In this document: one piece after another, positions 15,556-23,391 of the stretch | Layout: each line of letters starts with the position of its first letter | Numbering within the stretch: the first letter of the stretch is position 1 | Virus record (IMG/VR): IMGVR_UViG_3300005532_000022 | Location: 1-45,051 of that record | Direction: 5' to 3' (one strand) | DNA length: 45,051 nucleotides | Origin: a virus | Translations under genes and position numbers: made by a program | Notes under the pieces: model-generated | Told to the model about the DNA's origin: nothing | What the model saw: only the letters and a program-made list of their open reading frames with translations | Databases searched by the model: none

Positions 15556-17154
15556 ATGAGAAAACTGCTCTTACTCGTGTTGCTTGTCACTCCCGCCTGG
15601 GCGCAATTTGGCGGCGGCAAGAAAGGCGCCGTGCGGGCTACCGGAACCGCGATGCCGACGGCGCTCACGCAATCCGGCACGAACTCGCACTACTTTGTGA
15701 ACGCGTCCGGTAAGGCCGTCTATCTGGTTGGTTCTCACACCTGGAACGACTTCCAGGACATCGGGCAAAACGGTTCGCCGCAAACTTTTGACTTCAATGG
15801 TTTCGTGCAGTTCCTGCATCAGCATGGGATGAACGCCACGTTTCTGTGGCGGAAGGACTTGCCGGTCGAGTGCAACTGGCAGGGATTTACCTGGACGCAG
15901 AGTCCGCAGCCTTACGCTCGCAGCGCGATGACCGGGGCTTCAGATGGCGGCAACAAGTTCGACTTGACTCAGTTCAATCAGGCTTATTTTGATCGCCTGC
16001 GCGAACGCGTCAAAACGCTGGGGGATTACGGCATCTACGTCGTCGTGGAAGTGTTCGATGGCAACAACGTTTCTTCGGCCAGGTGCGGGAACACTTCACC
16101 GAGCGGCGATGCCTATCCATACTCCTCGACAAACAACGTGAACGGTGTTGATGACAGCTACGCCTCGGGCGCGTGCGGGGTTGCCAGTTACACGATGACA
16201 GCGGCCAACACGATCACTGGATACCAGGACGCATTGGCACAGAAATACGTAGACACACTATTCGATCTTCCCAACGTGATTTGGGAAGTGGCCGAGGAGC
16301 AACCTGGCACGAGCTTCTCGACCGGTTGCAGCGGATACGGCGGCGCATCGAGCACGACGTTTTGGGCTCCTCACATCATGGGAGTGATTCAGGCGCGAGA
16401 AACGGGAAGACCTTACCAGCATCCGGTAGGCATCGGCGCGATGAACTGGAATGACCGGACGGGCGGCGACTCGACGCTTTACGGCAGCAGCTTCGGGTGG
16501 ATCGCTCCTACAATCGCAACGAGCATTCCGCAGTGGCCCGCGATTGTTTCCGCGAACAATCAGAGCAAGGTCGTGCTGAACGACAGCGACCACAGCTTCG
16601 GCTATCAGGCAATTCTGAACGCCGACGGCACGGTCAACGCTGCGAACACCCATGGATTCGTTTGGGAGAACCTGACGGACGGGGCCGCCGGCGTGTTCTT
16701 CATGGACCCGTACACGGTCTCCATCACGAACACCACGCCGGTACGGAACACCTGTACGTCTGTGACGAACGGAATCTGTAAGGGACTCGACGCCAAGTAT
16801 GAAAATTTTCGCGCCGAGCTAGGGCAGAGCGCCCGCTACGCCAATCAGGTGCTCGACCTGGTGAAGATGACTCCACAGCCGTCGCTGGCGAGCACGGGGC
16901 ACTGCCTTGCGAACAACGTAGCGGTTGGTGGCGAATTTCTCATTTACGCCCCCACCGGCGGAACGTTCACGGTCAATCTTTCGACGCAGAGCGGGCGGCT
17001 GATGAACGTTGAATGGTTCGACCCGACCACCAACAAGGTGAACACGGACACGACGTACACGGCGACGAGCTCGACGACACAGAGTTTCACGACGCCGGGC
17101 GGAATTTCCGCGGACGCTGTTCTTTATATCGTGGATGCTGGAGGGCACCAATGA
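15556..17154 (+). CDS. Exported glycoside-hydrolase-like protein (DUF4038/apiosidase-like)
   Basis: A 532-residue protein with a standard signal peptide ('MRKLLLLVLLVTPAWAQ'). 'YFVNASGKAVYLVGSHTWND' followed by 'FVQFLHQHGMNATFLW' and 'YGIYVVVEVFDGNN' matches the start of (beta/alpha)8-barrel glycosidases of the DUF4038/apiosidase-like group. Candidate catalytic acids are Glu244 in 'VIWEVAEEQ' and Glu371 in 'FVWENLTDG'. A C-terminal beta domain ('YAPTGGTFTVNLSTQSGRL') is common in that group. It would cut a plant or bacterial polysaccharide outside the cell, or act as a depolymerase. ATG 15556 has GAGGA 5 bp upstream. GTG 15544 overlaps the previous stop. Base composition is lower in GC than the early genes. 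Confidence 0.7.
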   Translation: MRKLLLLVLLVTPAWAQFGGGKKGAVRATGTAMPTALTQSGTNSHYFVNASGKAVYLVGSHTWNDFQDIGQNGSPQTFDFNGFVQFLHQHGMNATFLWRKDLPVECNWQGFTWTQSPQPYARSAMTGASDGGNKFDLTQFNQAYFDRLRERVKTLGDYGIYVVVEVFDGNNVSSARCGNTSPSGDAYPYSSTNNVNGVDDSYASGACGVASYTMTAANTITGYQDALAQKYVDTLFDLPNVIWEVAEEQPGTSFSTGCSGYGGASSTTFWAPHIMGVIQARETGRPYQHPVGIGAMNWNDRTGGDSTLYGSSFGWIAPTIATSIPQWPAIVSANNQSKVVLNDSDHSFGYQAILNADGTVNAANTHGFVWENLTDGAAGVFFMDPYTVSITNTTPVRNTCTSVTNGICKGLDAKYENFRAELGQSARYANQVLDLVKMTPQPSLASTGHCLANNVAVGGEFLIYAPTGGTFTVNLSTQSGRLMNVEWFDPTTNKVNTDTTYTATSSTTQSFTTPGGISADAVLYIVDAGGHQ

Positions 17155-18155
17155 AAAAACTACTTCTACTTCTAGCTTTATTTTGGGCGTTTTCAGCCAA
17201 TGCAACGATCACCCGTGTCCAGTCGAACTCTGCGCTGGGCACGGCCAATACGAGTATATCTGCATCGTTCACGACTGCTACCACGGCAGGGAACTGGTAT
17301 GGCGTGCTGTGCCGTTCGGGTAATCAGGCCGGCTGGACGCTCTCCGTTTCCGACACGGAAGGGAACACTTGGCTGTCCCTGACCGCAGCGGTTTCTGCCG
17401 GAAGCCACATGAGTCAGATATTCTACGTCGAGAATGTGAAGGGCGGAACAACGGACACGGTTACGTGTACGCAGTCGAGCGGCGTTTCCGGCACGATGGC
17501 CATTCTAATCCTTGAGTACAGCGGCATTGCAACTTCCGGCAGCCTTGACCAGCAGAATCAAACAGCAGGGACCAACAATACTGCCACGCTGACCGGCGCC
17601 AGCATAACGACAACAAACGCGAACGACCTGGTGATTGGGGGCGCGGGTCTCGGTGCCAATACGACGTTCACCGCAGGGACTGGCTATACGCTCGACGTGA
17701 GCGATGCTCGCTTGGGGTGGGAGACGCAAATCGTTTCTTCCACTGGAACATTTACCCCGACGATGAACTCCACGACGACGGCTTCGTCGTGGACTTTTAC
17801 AACCGCAGCATTCAAGGCGGCGGGCGCTCCTCCAGCAGGCGCTCCTCATCAGCTTACGACGCTTGGCGTTGGCATGGCGATGATTTCGAGTCCCGGGCTG
17901 CCCTTCTCTCTGGGATACCAGGCGAGATTCAGCATTCCCGTCGATCTGAGCGTGCTTTCGACCTATCCGCAGTGCATGGAGACCTGCACCCCGGGAATCC
18001 GGCTCTGCGACGCGAGCGGGGACTGCCTCGATTTGTACGCGGGAGACTCCTCGCTCGACTTTTCGCTGCTGGCCAAAACGGCGGATGGCGTCAAGGCCTA
18101 TCCGCTGGGGAAGGCCACGCTGACGCTGCCCTCGAGCATCGGAATGGTGCCCTGA
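17151..18155 (+). CDS. Exported beta-sandwich protein
   Basis: A 334-residue protein with signal peptide 'MKKLLLLLALFWAFSANA'. Residues 20-240 follow the pattern of an extracellular beta-sandwich domain common in soil bacteria: 'GNWYGVLCRSG', 'VSDTEGNTWLS', 'SQIFYVENVKGGTTDTVTC', 'ILILEYSG', 'TTNANDLVIGGAG'. The C-terminal 90 residues contain several cysteines ('CMETCTPGIRLCDASGDCL'), likely disulphide-bonded. ATG 17151 overlaps the previous stop and has GGAGGG 5 bp upstream, so it is co-translated with the glycosidase. A carbohydrate or surface binding partner is plausible. Confidence 0.6.
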   Translation: MKKLLLLLALFWAFSANATITRVQSNSALGTANTSISASFTTATTAGNWYGVLCRSGNQAGWTLSVSDTEGNTWLSLTAAVSAGSHMSQIFYVENVKGGTTDTVTCTQSSGVSGTMAILILEYSGIATSGSLDQQNQTAGTNNTATLTGASITTTNANDLVIGGAGLGANTTFTAGTGYTLDVSDARLGWETQIVSSTGTFTPTMNSTTTASSWTFTTAAFKAAGAPPAGAPHQLTTLGVGMAMISSPGLPFSLGYQARFSIPVDLSVLSTYPQCMETCTPGIRLCDASGDCLDLYAGDSSLDFSLLAKTADGVKAYPLGKATLTLPSSIGMVP

Positions 18156-18160
18156 CGGAA

Positions 18161-18457
18161 ATGATGCAGTCCAAGATCGAAGACGGCGACCTGGTGGTGC
18201 GGATCCCGCTGGCGGAATGCATCGAAGCGGCTAGGAAGGACCTCGAGCGGAAAAAAGCCACGGCGCTCCTTTCCGCCAGGGAAATGCAGATATTCGAGAT
18301 GATGCGAAAGAACCTGGTCCACAAGGAAATCGCCGCCGCGCTGGGCGTGGCGACGAAAACCGTGAAGACACACGCGACCGAAATCTTCCGCAAGCTGCAG
18401 TGCGAGAGCCGCGCGGAACTGCTCTACAAGTTCGGATTCGACGGGGAGGCGAGATGA
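18161..18457 (+). CDS. LuxR/NarL-type HTH regulator without receiver domain
   Basis: A 98-residue protein. Residues about 36-95 are a LuxR-type helix-turn-helix: 'LSAREMQIFEMMRKNLVHKE', then 'IAAALGVATKTVKTHATEIF' and 'RKLQ'. The 35-residue N-terminus is too short for a receiver or ligand domain. It lies 5 bp after the exported trio and overlaps the next gene by ATGA. It could activate late or cargo promoters, a role played by Mor and C in Mu, but this is inference from position. Confidence 0.75.
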   Translation: MMQSKIEDGDLVVRIPLAECIEAARKDLERKKATALLSAREMQIFEMMRKNLVHKEIAAALGVATKTVKTHATEIFRKLQCESRAELLYKFGFDGEAR

Positions 18458-18879
18458 GAAAGCTGGTAATGCTGTTGGCCATGCTGCTGGCGGCGGGAAC
18501 TTTTTTAGGGCTCGCGTTTGGGGCGGGCGCGAGACAAGCGGAAGAAAGCTCACGCAAAGGCGCGGAGACGCAAAGCAAAGCGAGCGCAGAGAAGCCCTTC
18601 CCGGTGGGTGCGGAATTCACGGAGACGCTGGAGGATTGGCAGCTGATCAACGCGGAGATCGCGCGGATCGAGAAGGCGGAAGGAACGGTAGAGATCCCGG
18701 TGAGCATCGAGAAGCTGCGGCAGCGCGCGGCGGTGAAGACGGCGCGGCTGAATAAGTGGATCCAGGACCACGGCGTGGCGGGATGGAATTACGATGCCAG
18801 GCTGGCGCGGTTCGAGCCGCCTTCTTCGCCAGCAGGCTCCGGCGCGCCAGGAGCGGCCACACCAGGGGCGAGGCCGTGA
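18454..18879 (+). CDS. Exported or anchored small protein
   Basis: A 141-residue protein starting with a signal peptide or single anchor ('KLVMLLAMLLAAGTFLGLAFG'), then a charged helical region with 'AEIARIEKAEGTVEIPVSIE' and a Pro/Gly/Ala-rich tail. No lipobox is evident. Its function is unknown. A spanin-like or periplasmic role is possible. The ATGA overlap ties it to the LuxR-type gene. Confidence 0.5.
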   Translation: MRKLVMLLAMLLAAGTFLGLAFGAGARQAEESSRKGAETQSKASAEKPFPVGAEFTETLEDWQLINAEIARIEKAEGTVEIPVSIEKLRQRAAVKTARLNKWIQDHGVAGWNYDARLARFEPPSSPAGSGAPGAATPGARP

Positions 18880-19187
18880 GCCCGAAGCAAGTTTGCAAGC
18901 TGAGGAGCTGCCGAAAAGCGTTCTGGGCGGACCGCCCCTGGCAGAAGTTTTGCTGCGCGTCCCACAAGGCCGCTTTTTGGAACGCCAGGTATCGCTCCAG
19001 AAAGGCCCGTAAACGCGTTTTCTCCGCGTCCAATGCGTTGCCAACGCATTCCATGAGGTTTTCCCTACCTCGGCTCGGAGAAACGCGGGATTTGCGAAAT
19101 GTGCTGGGCGGCTTGGCGGCGCGGAATCCGGAGTTTTTCCGGAGGCTGGCGAAGGCGGTTCCCAAAATGGAAAAGGCGGCGGAGTGA
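18876..19187 (+). CDS. Treble-clef-like zinc finger protein
   Basis: A 103-residue protein. 'VCKLRSCRKAFWADRPWQKF' then 'CCASHKAAFWNARYRSR' follows the C-x4-C...C-C-x2-H plan of small treble-clef fingers seen in phage and host DNA-associated proteins. The rest is basic. The GTG at 18876 overlaps the previous stop. DNA or RNA binding is likely. The exact role is unknown. Confidence 0.55.
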   Translation: MSPKQVCKLRSCRKAFWADRPWQKFCCASHKAAFWNARYRSRKARKRVFSASNALPTHSMRFSLPRLGETRDLRNVLGGLAARNPEFFRRLAKAVPKMEKAAE

Positions 19188-19188
19188 G

Positions 19189-19356
19189 ATGAACCCTTTC
19201 AGACCAGAGCCGCCGGACTTTGAGACGGTCGGCAAAGCCGCAGGCGGATTCCTCCTGCTGCTCTGCGCCGTGGCGCCGGTAAAAGCATTTGGAGCATGGG
19301 GCGCGGCCATGTTCCTTGGCGTGCTCTGGATTGCGAAGAAGGCGCTGTTCGGATGA
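19189..19356 (+). CDS. Small membrane protein
   Basis: A 55-residue protein with one or two hydrophobic segments (residues 17-34 and 36-52). It starts at ATG 19189 two bases after the previous stop and overlaps the next start. A small holin-like or unknown membrane role is possible, but it is well separated from the lysis block. Confidence 0.45.
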   Translation: MNPFRPEPPDFETVGKAAGGFLLLLCAVAPVKAFGAWGAAMFLGVLWIAKKALFG

Positions 19357-19934
19357 GCGAGGCGAGGATCACAGCCAGGCAGATGAAGCGGCTCCAGACG
19401 CTGTGGGGAATGGTGTGCAAGCAGGTTGGCGCAGGCGCCCCGCCTTTTCCCGCGGCTTCTGCGCGGGAAGCGCGGCTGGCGTGGGTAGGAGGCAAGATCG
19501 GGCGGGAGATCGGCAGCTTCAAGGACCTGACGCTTGAGGAAGCAAAGCGGGCGATCCAGGAGATGCAAAAGCTCCTGCCGCCATCTGCTCTTCGCGCTTC
19601 GGCGCGCCGGCCCGGGCGCCGGACGGCCAGGGCTTACGGAACCGCCGGAAGAAAGGGCTTCGAATCGAGCGAGCTGCGGCTCGTGGACGCGCGGACCTGG
19701 GCGCTGATCGACCGGCTGCTGGGCGAACTCGGGTGGACGCGCGAGCGCCTGGATGCCTTCATTCGGAGCGCGAAGTCGCCGACGCGGGGAAGGCTCGTCA
19801 AAACGCTCGACGACGCGAACCGCGTGATCTGGACGCTCAAGGGGATGCTGCGCCGCGCCGAAACAGCCACGGCCGGCGCGCATGGGCGGGCTGCGGACCA
19901 CACGCCGCAGCCCGCGACCACGGAGGCAGGCTGA
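19353..19934 (+). CDS. GemA (Mu gp16)-like regulatory protein
   Basis: A 193-residue protein. 'ITARQMKRLQTLWGMVCKQV', 'LAWVGGKIGREIGSFKDLTL' and 'EEAKRAIQEMQKLL' fit the GemA/gp16 family of Mu-like phages. The C-terminal part ('WALIDRLLGELGWTRERLDA' and 'LDDANRVIWTLKGML') repeats the same plan, as if duplicated. In Mu, GemA modulates host gene expression and DNA supercoiling late in the early phase. ATG 19353 overlaps the previous stop. The assignment rests on pattern and on position before the lysis block. Confidence 0.55.
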   Translation: MSEARITARQMKRLQTLWGMVCKQVGAGAPPFPAASAREARLAWVGGKIGREIGSFKDLTLEEAKRAIQEMQKLLPPSALRASARRPGRRTARAYGTAGRKGFESSELRLVDARTWALIDRLLGELGWTRERLDAFIRSAKSPTRGRLVKTLDDANRVIWTLKGMLRRAETATAGAHGRAADHTPQPATTEAG

Positions 19935-19962
19935 ACGATTTCGCTTTAGGGAAAGGGGCGCG

Positions 19963-20178
19963 ATGGCGGAGGGACACGGAAGGAAACTTCTTCTGAATTA
20001 CGAGCAGGCTGCGGAATTCCTGAACGTTTCGACGCACACCGTGCGGCGGCTGGCGGAAGCGGGAGAGCTGGAACGCATCTATGTGGTGCCGCGCAGCCCG
20101 CGCATTACCCATGAATCACTTACAGCTTTTCTGACCAAGAAAAGAAAAGAACAGGGCTTCGCCACAAGCCCGGCTTGA
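19963..20178 (+). CDS. MerR/excisionase-type HTH protein
   Basis: A 71-residue protein. 'LNYEQAAEFLNVSTHTVRRL', then 'AEAGELERIYVVPRSPRITH', is the single-domain MerR-like (excisionase family) winged helix with a C-terminal basic tail. AGGGAAAGGGG precedes ATG 19963. It is the last gene before the terminator. Transposable phages need no excisionase, so a transcriptional role, perhaps at the late promoter, is more likely. Confidence 0.7.
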   Translation: MAEGHGRKLLLNYEQAAEFLNVSTHTVRRLAEAGELERIYVVPRSPRITHESLTAFLTKKRKEQGFATSPA

Positions 20179-20291
20179 TTTTTCTTAGCTGACGTGGCCT
20201 GAGGCTTCCCCGGCAGAGCACGCTTTTTCCTGCACATCCCTGATACTGCGCGCTGATGAGCGGTTTCCTCCTTGGGAACACTGCGGCGAAA

Positions 20292-20327
20292 CGGCAGGCG
20301 GATTGGGCCCCGCCTGCCGTCTTCTTT
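20292..20327 (+). terminator. Rho-independent terminator between early/middle and lysis genes
   Basis: CGGCAGGCGG (20292-20301) pairs perfectly with CCGCCTGCCG (20310-20319) around an 8-base loop and is followed by TCTTCTTT. It lies in the 163-bp gap after the HTH gene and ends 14 bp before the next ATG, so it separates two transcription units or attenuates read-through. I see no convincing promoter in the remainder of the gap. Confidence 0.7.
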
Positions 20328-20341
20328 GCCGAAGGAGCGCG

Positions 20342-20653
20342 ATGAGATTCGCTCCGCAAATGATGCTGGCGGCACTGCTCGGCGCGGCGGCGCTCGCGCC
20401 GGGATTCACGATACAAGCCCCGGAATCCGAAATTTTTGTAAAAGTCGTGAGGGTCGACCGGGCGCGGCGGGAAGTGGAAGTGGCCCTGACCGCGCCGCCA
20501 AAAGAGACGCGCATTGTCTTCGACGGCGACCCGAAAGGCCTGACGGCCGGCGACTACGTAAAGATGCGGCTCTTCTCGTCGGCGGCCGGCGGAGCGAATG
20601 CGAAGGTGGGCGGGGCGGAACTGCGGTCGCGCCTGGTGGTCTGGAAGTTCTGA
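20342..20653 (+). CDS. Small exported protein of the lysis block
   Basis: A 103-residue protein with signal peptide 'MMLAALLGAAALAPGFTIQA' and a small beta-rich domain ('EIFVKVVRVDRARREVEVAL'). The function is not recognised. It is first in the lysis block and overlaps the transglycosylase gene by one base. GAAGGAG lies upstream of ATG 20342. Confidence 0.55.
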   Translation: MRFAPQMMLAALLGAAALAPGFTIQAPESEIFVKVVRVDRARREVEVALTAPPKETRIVFDGDPKGLTAGDYVKMRLFSSAAGGANAKVGGAELRSRLVVWKF

Positions 20654-21126
20654 TGAGCACGCACTGGCCCAATTCGCCGCAGTTTGCAGGACGCAGCGAA
20701 TGCATCCAGATCGCGCGGATGCAGGCGATGGCCTATTCGCTCGAAAGCTCGCTCGTGTGCGCGGTGATCGAGCAGGAGTCGGCGTGGAACCCCTGGGCGA
20801 CGCGCTATGAGCCGGCATTCTTCGCGAAGTACGTCGCGCCGCTCTACACCAATCAGAAGATTTCGCCGACCGAAGCCTACGGGCGCGCGTTTTCCTATGG
20901 ACTCATGCAGGTGATGGGCCAGGTGGCGCGGGAGCGCGGATTCGAGGGCGATTTCCTTCCGGAGCTCTGCAATCCCTATGTGGGAGTGGACATCGGCTGC
21001 CGGCACCTCGCCGCGCTTTGGGAGAAGAACCATGGCGACATGTCGCGCACGCTGCTCGCCTGGAACGGCGGCGGGAATCCGGAATATCCGCAGCAGGTGA
21101 TGGCGCGGCTTGGGAATTACCGATGA
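20653..21126 (+). CDS. Lytic transglycosylase endolysin (SLT fold)
   Basis: A 157-residue protein of the soluble lytic transglycosylase fold. 'SLVCAVIEQESAWNPWATRY' holds the likely catalytic Glu42 in the E-S-x-W-N-P-x-A motif. 'FSYGLMQVMG' and 'TLLAWNGGGNPEYPQQV' are the other family motifs. It cleaves peptidoglycan to release phage. There is no signal peptide, so it needs a holin or is released by membrane collapse. Membrane proteins that could serve lie downstream. Confidence 0.85.
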   Translation: MSTHWPNSPQFAGRSECIQIARMQAMAYSLESSLVCAVIEQESAWNPWATRYEPAFFAKYVAPLYTNQKISPTEAYGRAFSYGLMQVMGQVARERGFEGDFLPELCNPYVGVDIGCRHLAALWEKNHGDMSRTLLAWNGGGNPEYPQQVMARLGNYR

Positions 21127-21263
21127 GCTTGGGAGACGCGCAAACACGGAAGGCAGAAACCGCGTCGCACCGCGCTGCTGGCGCTGCGCGGCCCGGCAGC
21201 CGGGATCAGGAGCCTCGGAACGGTTTCTCGGCGCGGCTCCCGGGAATTTCGAGAGGAGCGTGA
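21123..21263 (+). CDS. Very small ORF, 46 residues
   Basis: ATG 21123 overlaps the previous stop (ATGA). The product is Ala/Arg/Gly-rich without recognisable structure. It may be a real coupled small gene or a spacer before the gene at 21268. Confidence 0.3.
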   Translation: MSLGDAQTRKAETASHRAAGAARPGSRDQEPRNGFSARLPGISRGA

Positions 21264-21267
21264 AAAC

Positions 21268-21531
21268 ATGCCGCATTACGCGAACGGAAAAGAAGCGAAG
21301 CCGGGCGATCTTGTGAAAGTGACCTCGCCGGGCGGAGCGCAAAGGGTGATCGGGATCGTGATTCACGTCATGGCGAATGCGGAAAGCTGCAACGCGCAGA
21401 TCATCGCTCTTGCCCGGCAGTGGAGCGACGGGCCTTTATATCCGGCAAACGCGCAGTATGCGGAATGCGTGACGCTGAAGGAATGCCTGCCGCTCATCGA
21501 AGAGACGGCGGCGCCGGCGGAAGCGACGTGA
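21268..21531 (+). CDS. Conserved small phage protein
   Basis: An 87-residue protein. 'HYANGKEAKPGDLVKVTSPG' followed by 'RVIGIVIHVM' resembles an SH3-like small beta barrel found in a group of phage hypothetical proteins. ATG 21268 is preceded by GAGAGGAG at a good distance. The role is unknown. Confidence 0.6.
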   Translation: MPHYANGKEAKPGDLVKVTSPGGAQRVIGIVIHVMANAESCNAQIIALARQWSDGPLYPANAQYAECVTLKECLPLIEETAAPAEAT

Positions 21532-21695
21532 CGGACTTTGCGAAGATCGGGCTGCCGCTGCAGATCGCGGGATTCGCGGTCCTCATTGGCGCGGCGATCG
21601 CTGGCAACGTGCCCGCCACGCGGATCGGCCTGGCCGTGCATTTCGCCGGGGATGCGCTTTTCTTTTTTGCGATGAAGAGAAAGGGATGCCTGTGA
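21528..21695 (+). CDS. Small membrane protein, holin candidate
   Basis: A 55-residue protein with two hydrophobic segments (residues 8-27 and 32-48). The GTG start overlaps the previous stop and the end overlaps the HNH gene. Size and place beside the endolysin suit a holin or antiholin, without proof. Confidence 0.5.
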   Translation: MTDFAKIGLPLQIAGFAVLIGAAIAGNVPATRIGLAVHFAGDALFFFAMKRKGCL

Positions 21696-22222
21696 GGAAG
21701 CGGCGCGCAGTGAGCGGTGCGGCTCCGATCGTTTTGCTGGCCGTGTGCGCGGGCCTCGAAGCCTCGAGCGCTCCTGCCGCCTATCGGCACCACGGGGCGG
21801 CGCTCCTGAACGATCTGAAGGCGACGCCGGGCGCCGCGCGGACGACGGATGCGAAAGCGGTGTGCGGCGGCGAGTCGACGAAGGATTTCCGGCACACCAC
21901 GCCGGCAATGAAGAAGAGCGTCTGCCAGGCCTACGGGCTCGAAGCGCATTGCTACGGCTTCGAGAAAAACGAAATCGACCATTTGATTTCGCTGGAGCTC
22001 GGCGGCGCGGATGACGTGAAAAATCTCTGGCCGCAGCCGTACTACCAGCATCCCGGAGCACACGAGAAGGACGTGGTCGAGAACTACCTGCACAAGCAGG
22101 TGTGCGCCGGAAAGGTGCCGCTCGCCGAAGCGCAGAAGGAAATCGCCTCGGACTGGTATGCGGTTTATCTGGCGATCGAAAAAGAAAAAGTTTCCGCGGG
22201 GAAAACAGGGAGGGAGCGATGA
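21686..22222 (+). CDS. Exported HNH-like nuclease
   Basis: A 178-residue protein. Residues 8-32 form a signal peptide. 'NEIDHLISLELGGADDVKNL' followed by 'WPQPY' is the core of an HNH/beta-beta-alpha metal nuclease of an exported type. Asp98-His99 are the likely metal and catalytic residues, Asn113 the third, with His122 and His126 nearby. Phages often carry an HNH protein near the terminase to aid packaging, but those are cytoplasmic. The signal peptide points to the periplasm instead. ATG 21686 has GAGAAAGG upstream. Confidence 0.65.
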   Translation: MPVRKRRAVSGAAPIVLLAVCAGLEASSAPAAYRHHGAALLNDLKATPGAARTTDAKAVCGGESTKDFRHTTPAMKKSVCQAYGLEAHCYGFEKNEIDHLISLELGGADDVKNLWPQPYYQHPGAHEKDVVENYLHKQVCAGKVPLAEAQKEIASDWYAVYLAIEKEKVSAGKTGRER

Positions 22223-22401
22223 GCTTTCTGAACAAACTCGAAAACACGGTCTACCTGCCGTTCACGCTGCGCCTGGCGGGCTGCGTGATTCTCGGAATCA
22301 CGGTCTGGAAGGGCGTGCATGGATTTTTCCCGACGGCCGGCGTCCTGATCGGCGGGGCGATGGTGCTCGTCGGCGGAATGTTCAGCAAGATCTACCGCTA
22401 G
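22219..22401 (+). CDS. Small two-segment membrane protein, holin candidate
   Basis: A 60-residue protein with hydrophobic segments at about residues 17-34 and 37-55 and a charged C-terminus ('FSKIYR'), the layout of small class II holins. GGGAGGG lies before ATG 22219, which overlaps the HNH stop. Confidence 0.55.
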   Translation: MSFLNKLENTVYLPFTLRLAGCVILGITVWKGVHGFFPTAGVLIGGAMVLVGGMFSKIYR

Positions 22402-22414
22402 AAGAAAGGCGTCA

Positions 22415-22966
22415 ATGGCGGACGTGGCGGGTTTCTTCAAAAAGTTGGCGCCGTTTTTGACCACGGCTCTGCAGTTCGGCGGCCCGGCGGGTCAGATCGC
22501 CGCGGCGGCGATCCGGCAGATACCCGGAATGAGCGACGCGAAGGTTTCCGCCCCGGGAGATCTGGCTGCGGCGATGGCCACGACGCCCGATCAGCAGAAG
22601 TTCATCGAGGATCTCAAGAGCGCCGAGCAGCAGTTCCAGCTGCAGATGAAGCAGCTGGACATCAACTCCGCCGAAGACCTCGAAAAGATTGCCGCGGACG
22701 ACCGCGCTTCGGCGCGTGCGCGAGAAATCGCGCTCCGCGACAAGGTGCCGATGATCCTGGCGGTCACGATCACCGCCGGCTTCTTCGGAATCCTGATGTT
22801 CGTGTTCATGCACGGCGTGCAGGACCAGGCGAAGGACATGGCCTACATCATGGTGGGCACGCTCGGGACGGCCTGGGGCGGAGTGGTGAACTACTACTTC
22901 GGCAGCTCGCACGGCAGCGATAAGAAGACGGAGATCCTTGCGGCGGGAGGGAAAACGGCGCTGTGA
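22415..22966 (+). CDS. Holin of the 3TM/GTA type
   Basis: A 183-residue protein. 'RDKVPMILAVTITAGFFGIL' then 'GTAWGGVVNYYFGSSHGSDK' is the signature of the GTA_holin_3TM family. The N-terminal half contains an amphipathic region and a coiled segment ('QQKFIEDLKSAEQQFQLQMK'). These proteins make membrane lesions that admit the endolysin. They are encoded near terminase genes in many phages and gene-transfer agents. ATG 22415 follows AAGAAAGG. Confidence 0.8.
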   Translation: MADVAGFFKKLAPFLTTALQFGGPAGQIAAAAIRQIPGMSDAKVSAPGDLAAAMATTPDQQKFIEDLKSAEQQFQLQMKQLDINSAEDLEKIAADDRASARAREIALRDKVPMILAVTITAGFFGILMFVFMHGVQDQAKDMAYIMVGTLGTAWGGVVNYYFGSSHGSDKKTEILAAGGKTAL

Positions 22967-23391
22967 CGGAGATCTCGACGCGCGGACGGTTCGGGAAGCT
23001 CGAATGGGCGCTGACCGGTCTCGGCGGCGGAGCGGGCCTGGCGGTCGGTATCGCCGCGATTAAAGCGATTGCGTCGCATCCCGAATTTCTGCCGCAGCTT
23101 CTGAACGGCGGCTTTCTTTACTTCGCGGCTTTGATGTCGGGGATGGTGATCTTCAAGCGCGAGCTGCGGGACTTCAACGCCATGCAGCTGCGCAACGTCG
23201 TGGCGCAGGAGGAGCTCGCGAGGAATGTGGGCGCGATGGTCGCGAAAGACGACCAGCGCGCGCGCGAACAGGAGCTGACGCTCAATCATCTGGCCCGGCG
23301 CAGCGACCAGCTGGCGCAGCAGAACGAAATGCTGGCGGGACAGAACGACGAGATTTTGAAACACCTGAGGGAGATGAGGCAGGGCCAATGA
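22963..23391 (+). CDS. Membrane-anchored coiled-coil protein (Mu gp25/DUF2730-like position)
   Basis: A 142-residue protein with one or two N-terminal membrane segments (about 16-34 and 46-64), then a long charged helix to the end ('RRSDQLAQQNEMLAGQNDEI'). Mu gp25-type proteins have this plan and position just before gp26/gp27. It may assist lysis or membrane-linked assembly. The GTG start overlaps the previous stop. Confidence 0.6.
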   Translation: MTEISTRGRFGKLEWALTGLGGGAGLAVGIAAIKAIASHPEFLPQLLNGGFLYFAALMSGMVIFKRELRDFNAMQLRNVVAQEELARNVGAMVAKDDQRAREQELTLNHLARRSDQLAQQNEMLAGQNDEILKHLREMRQGQ

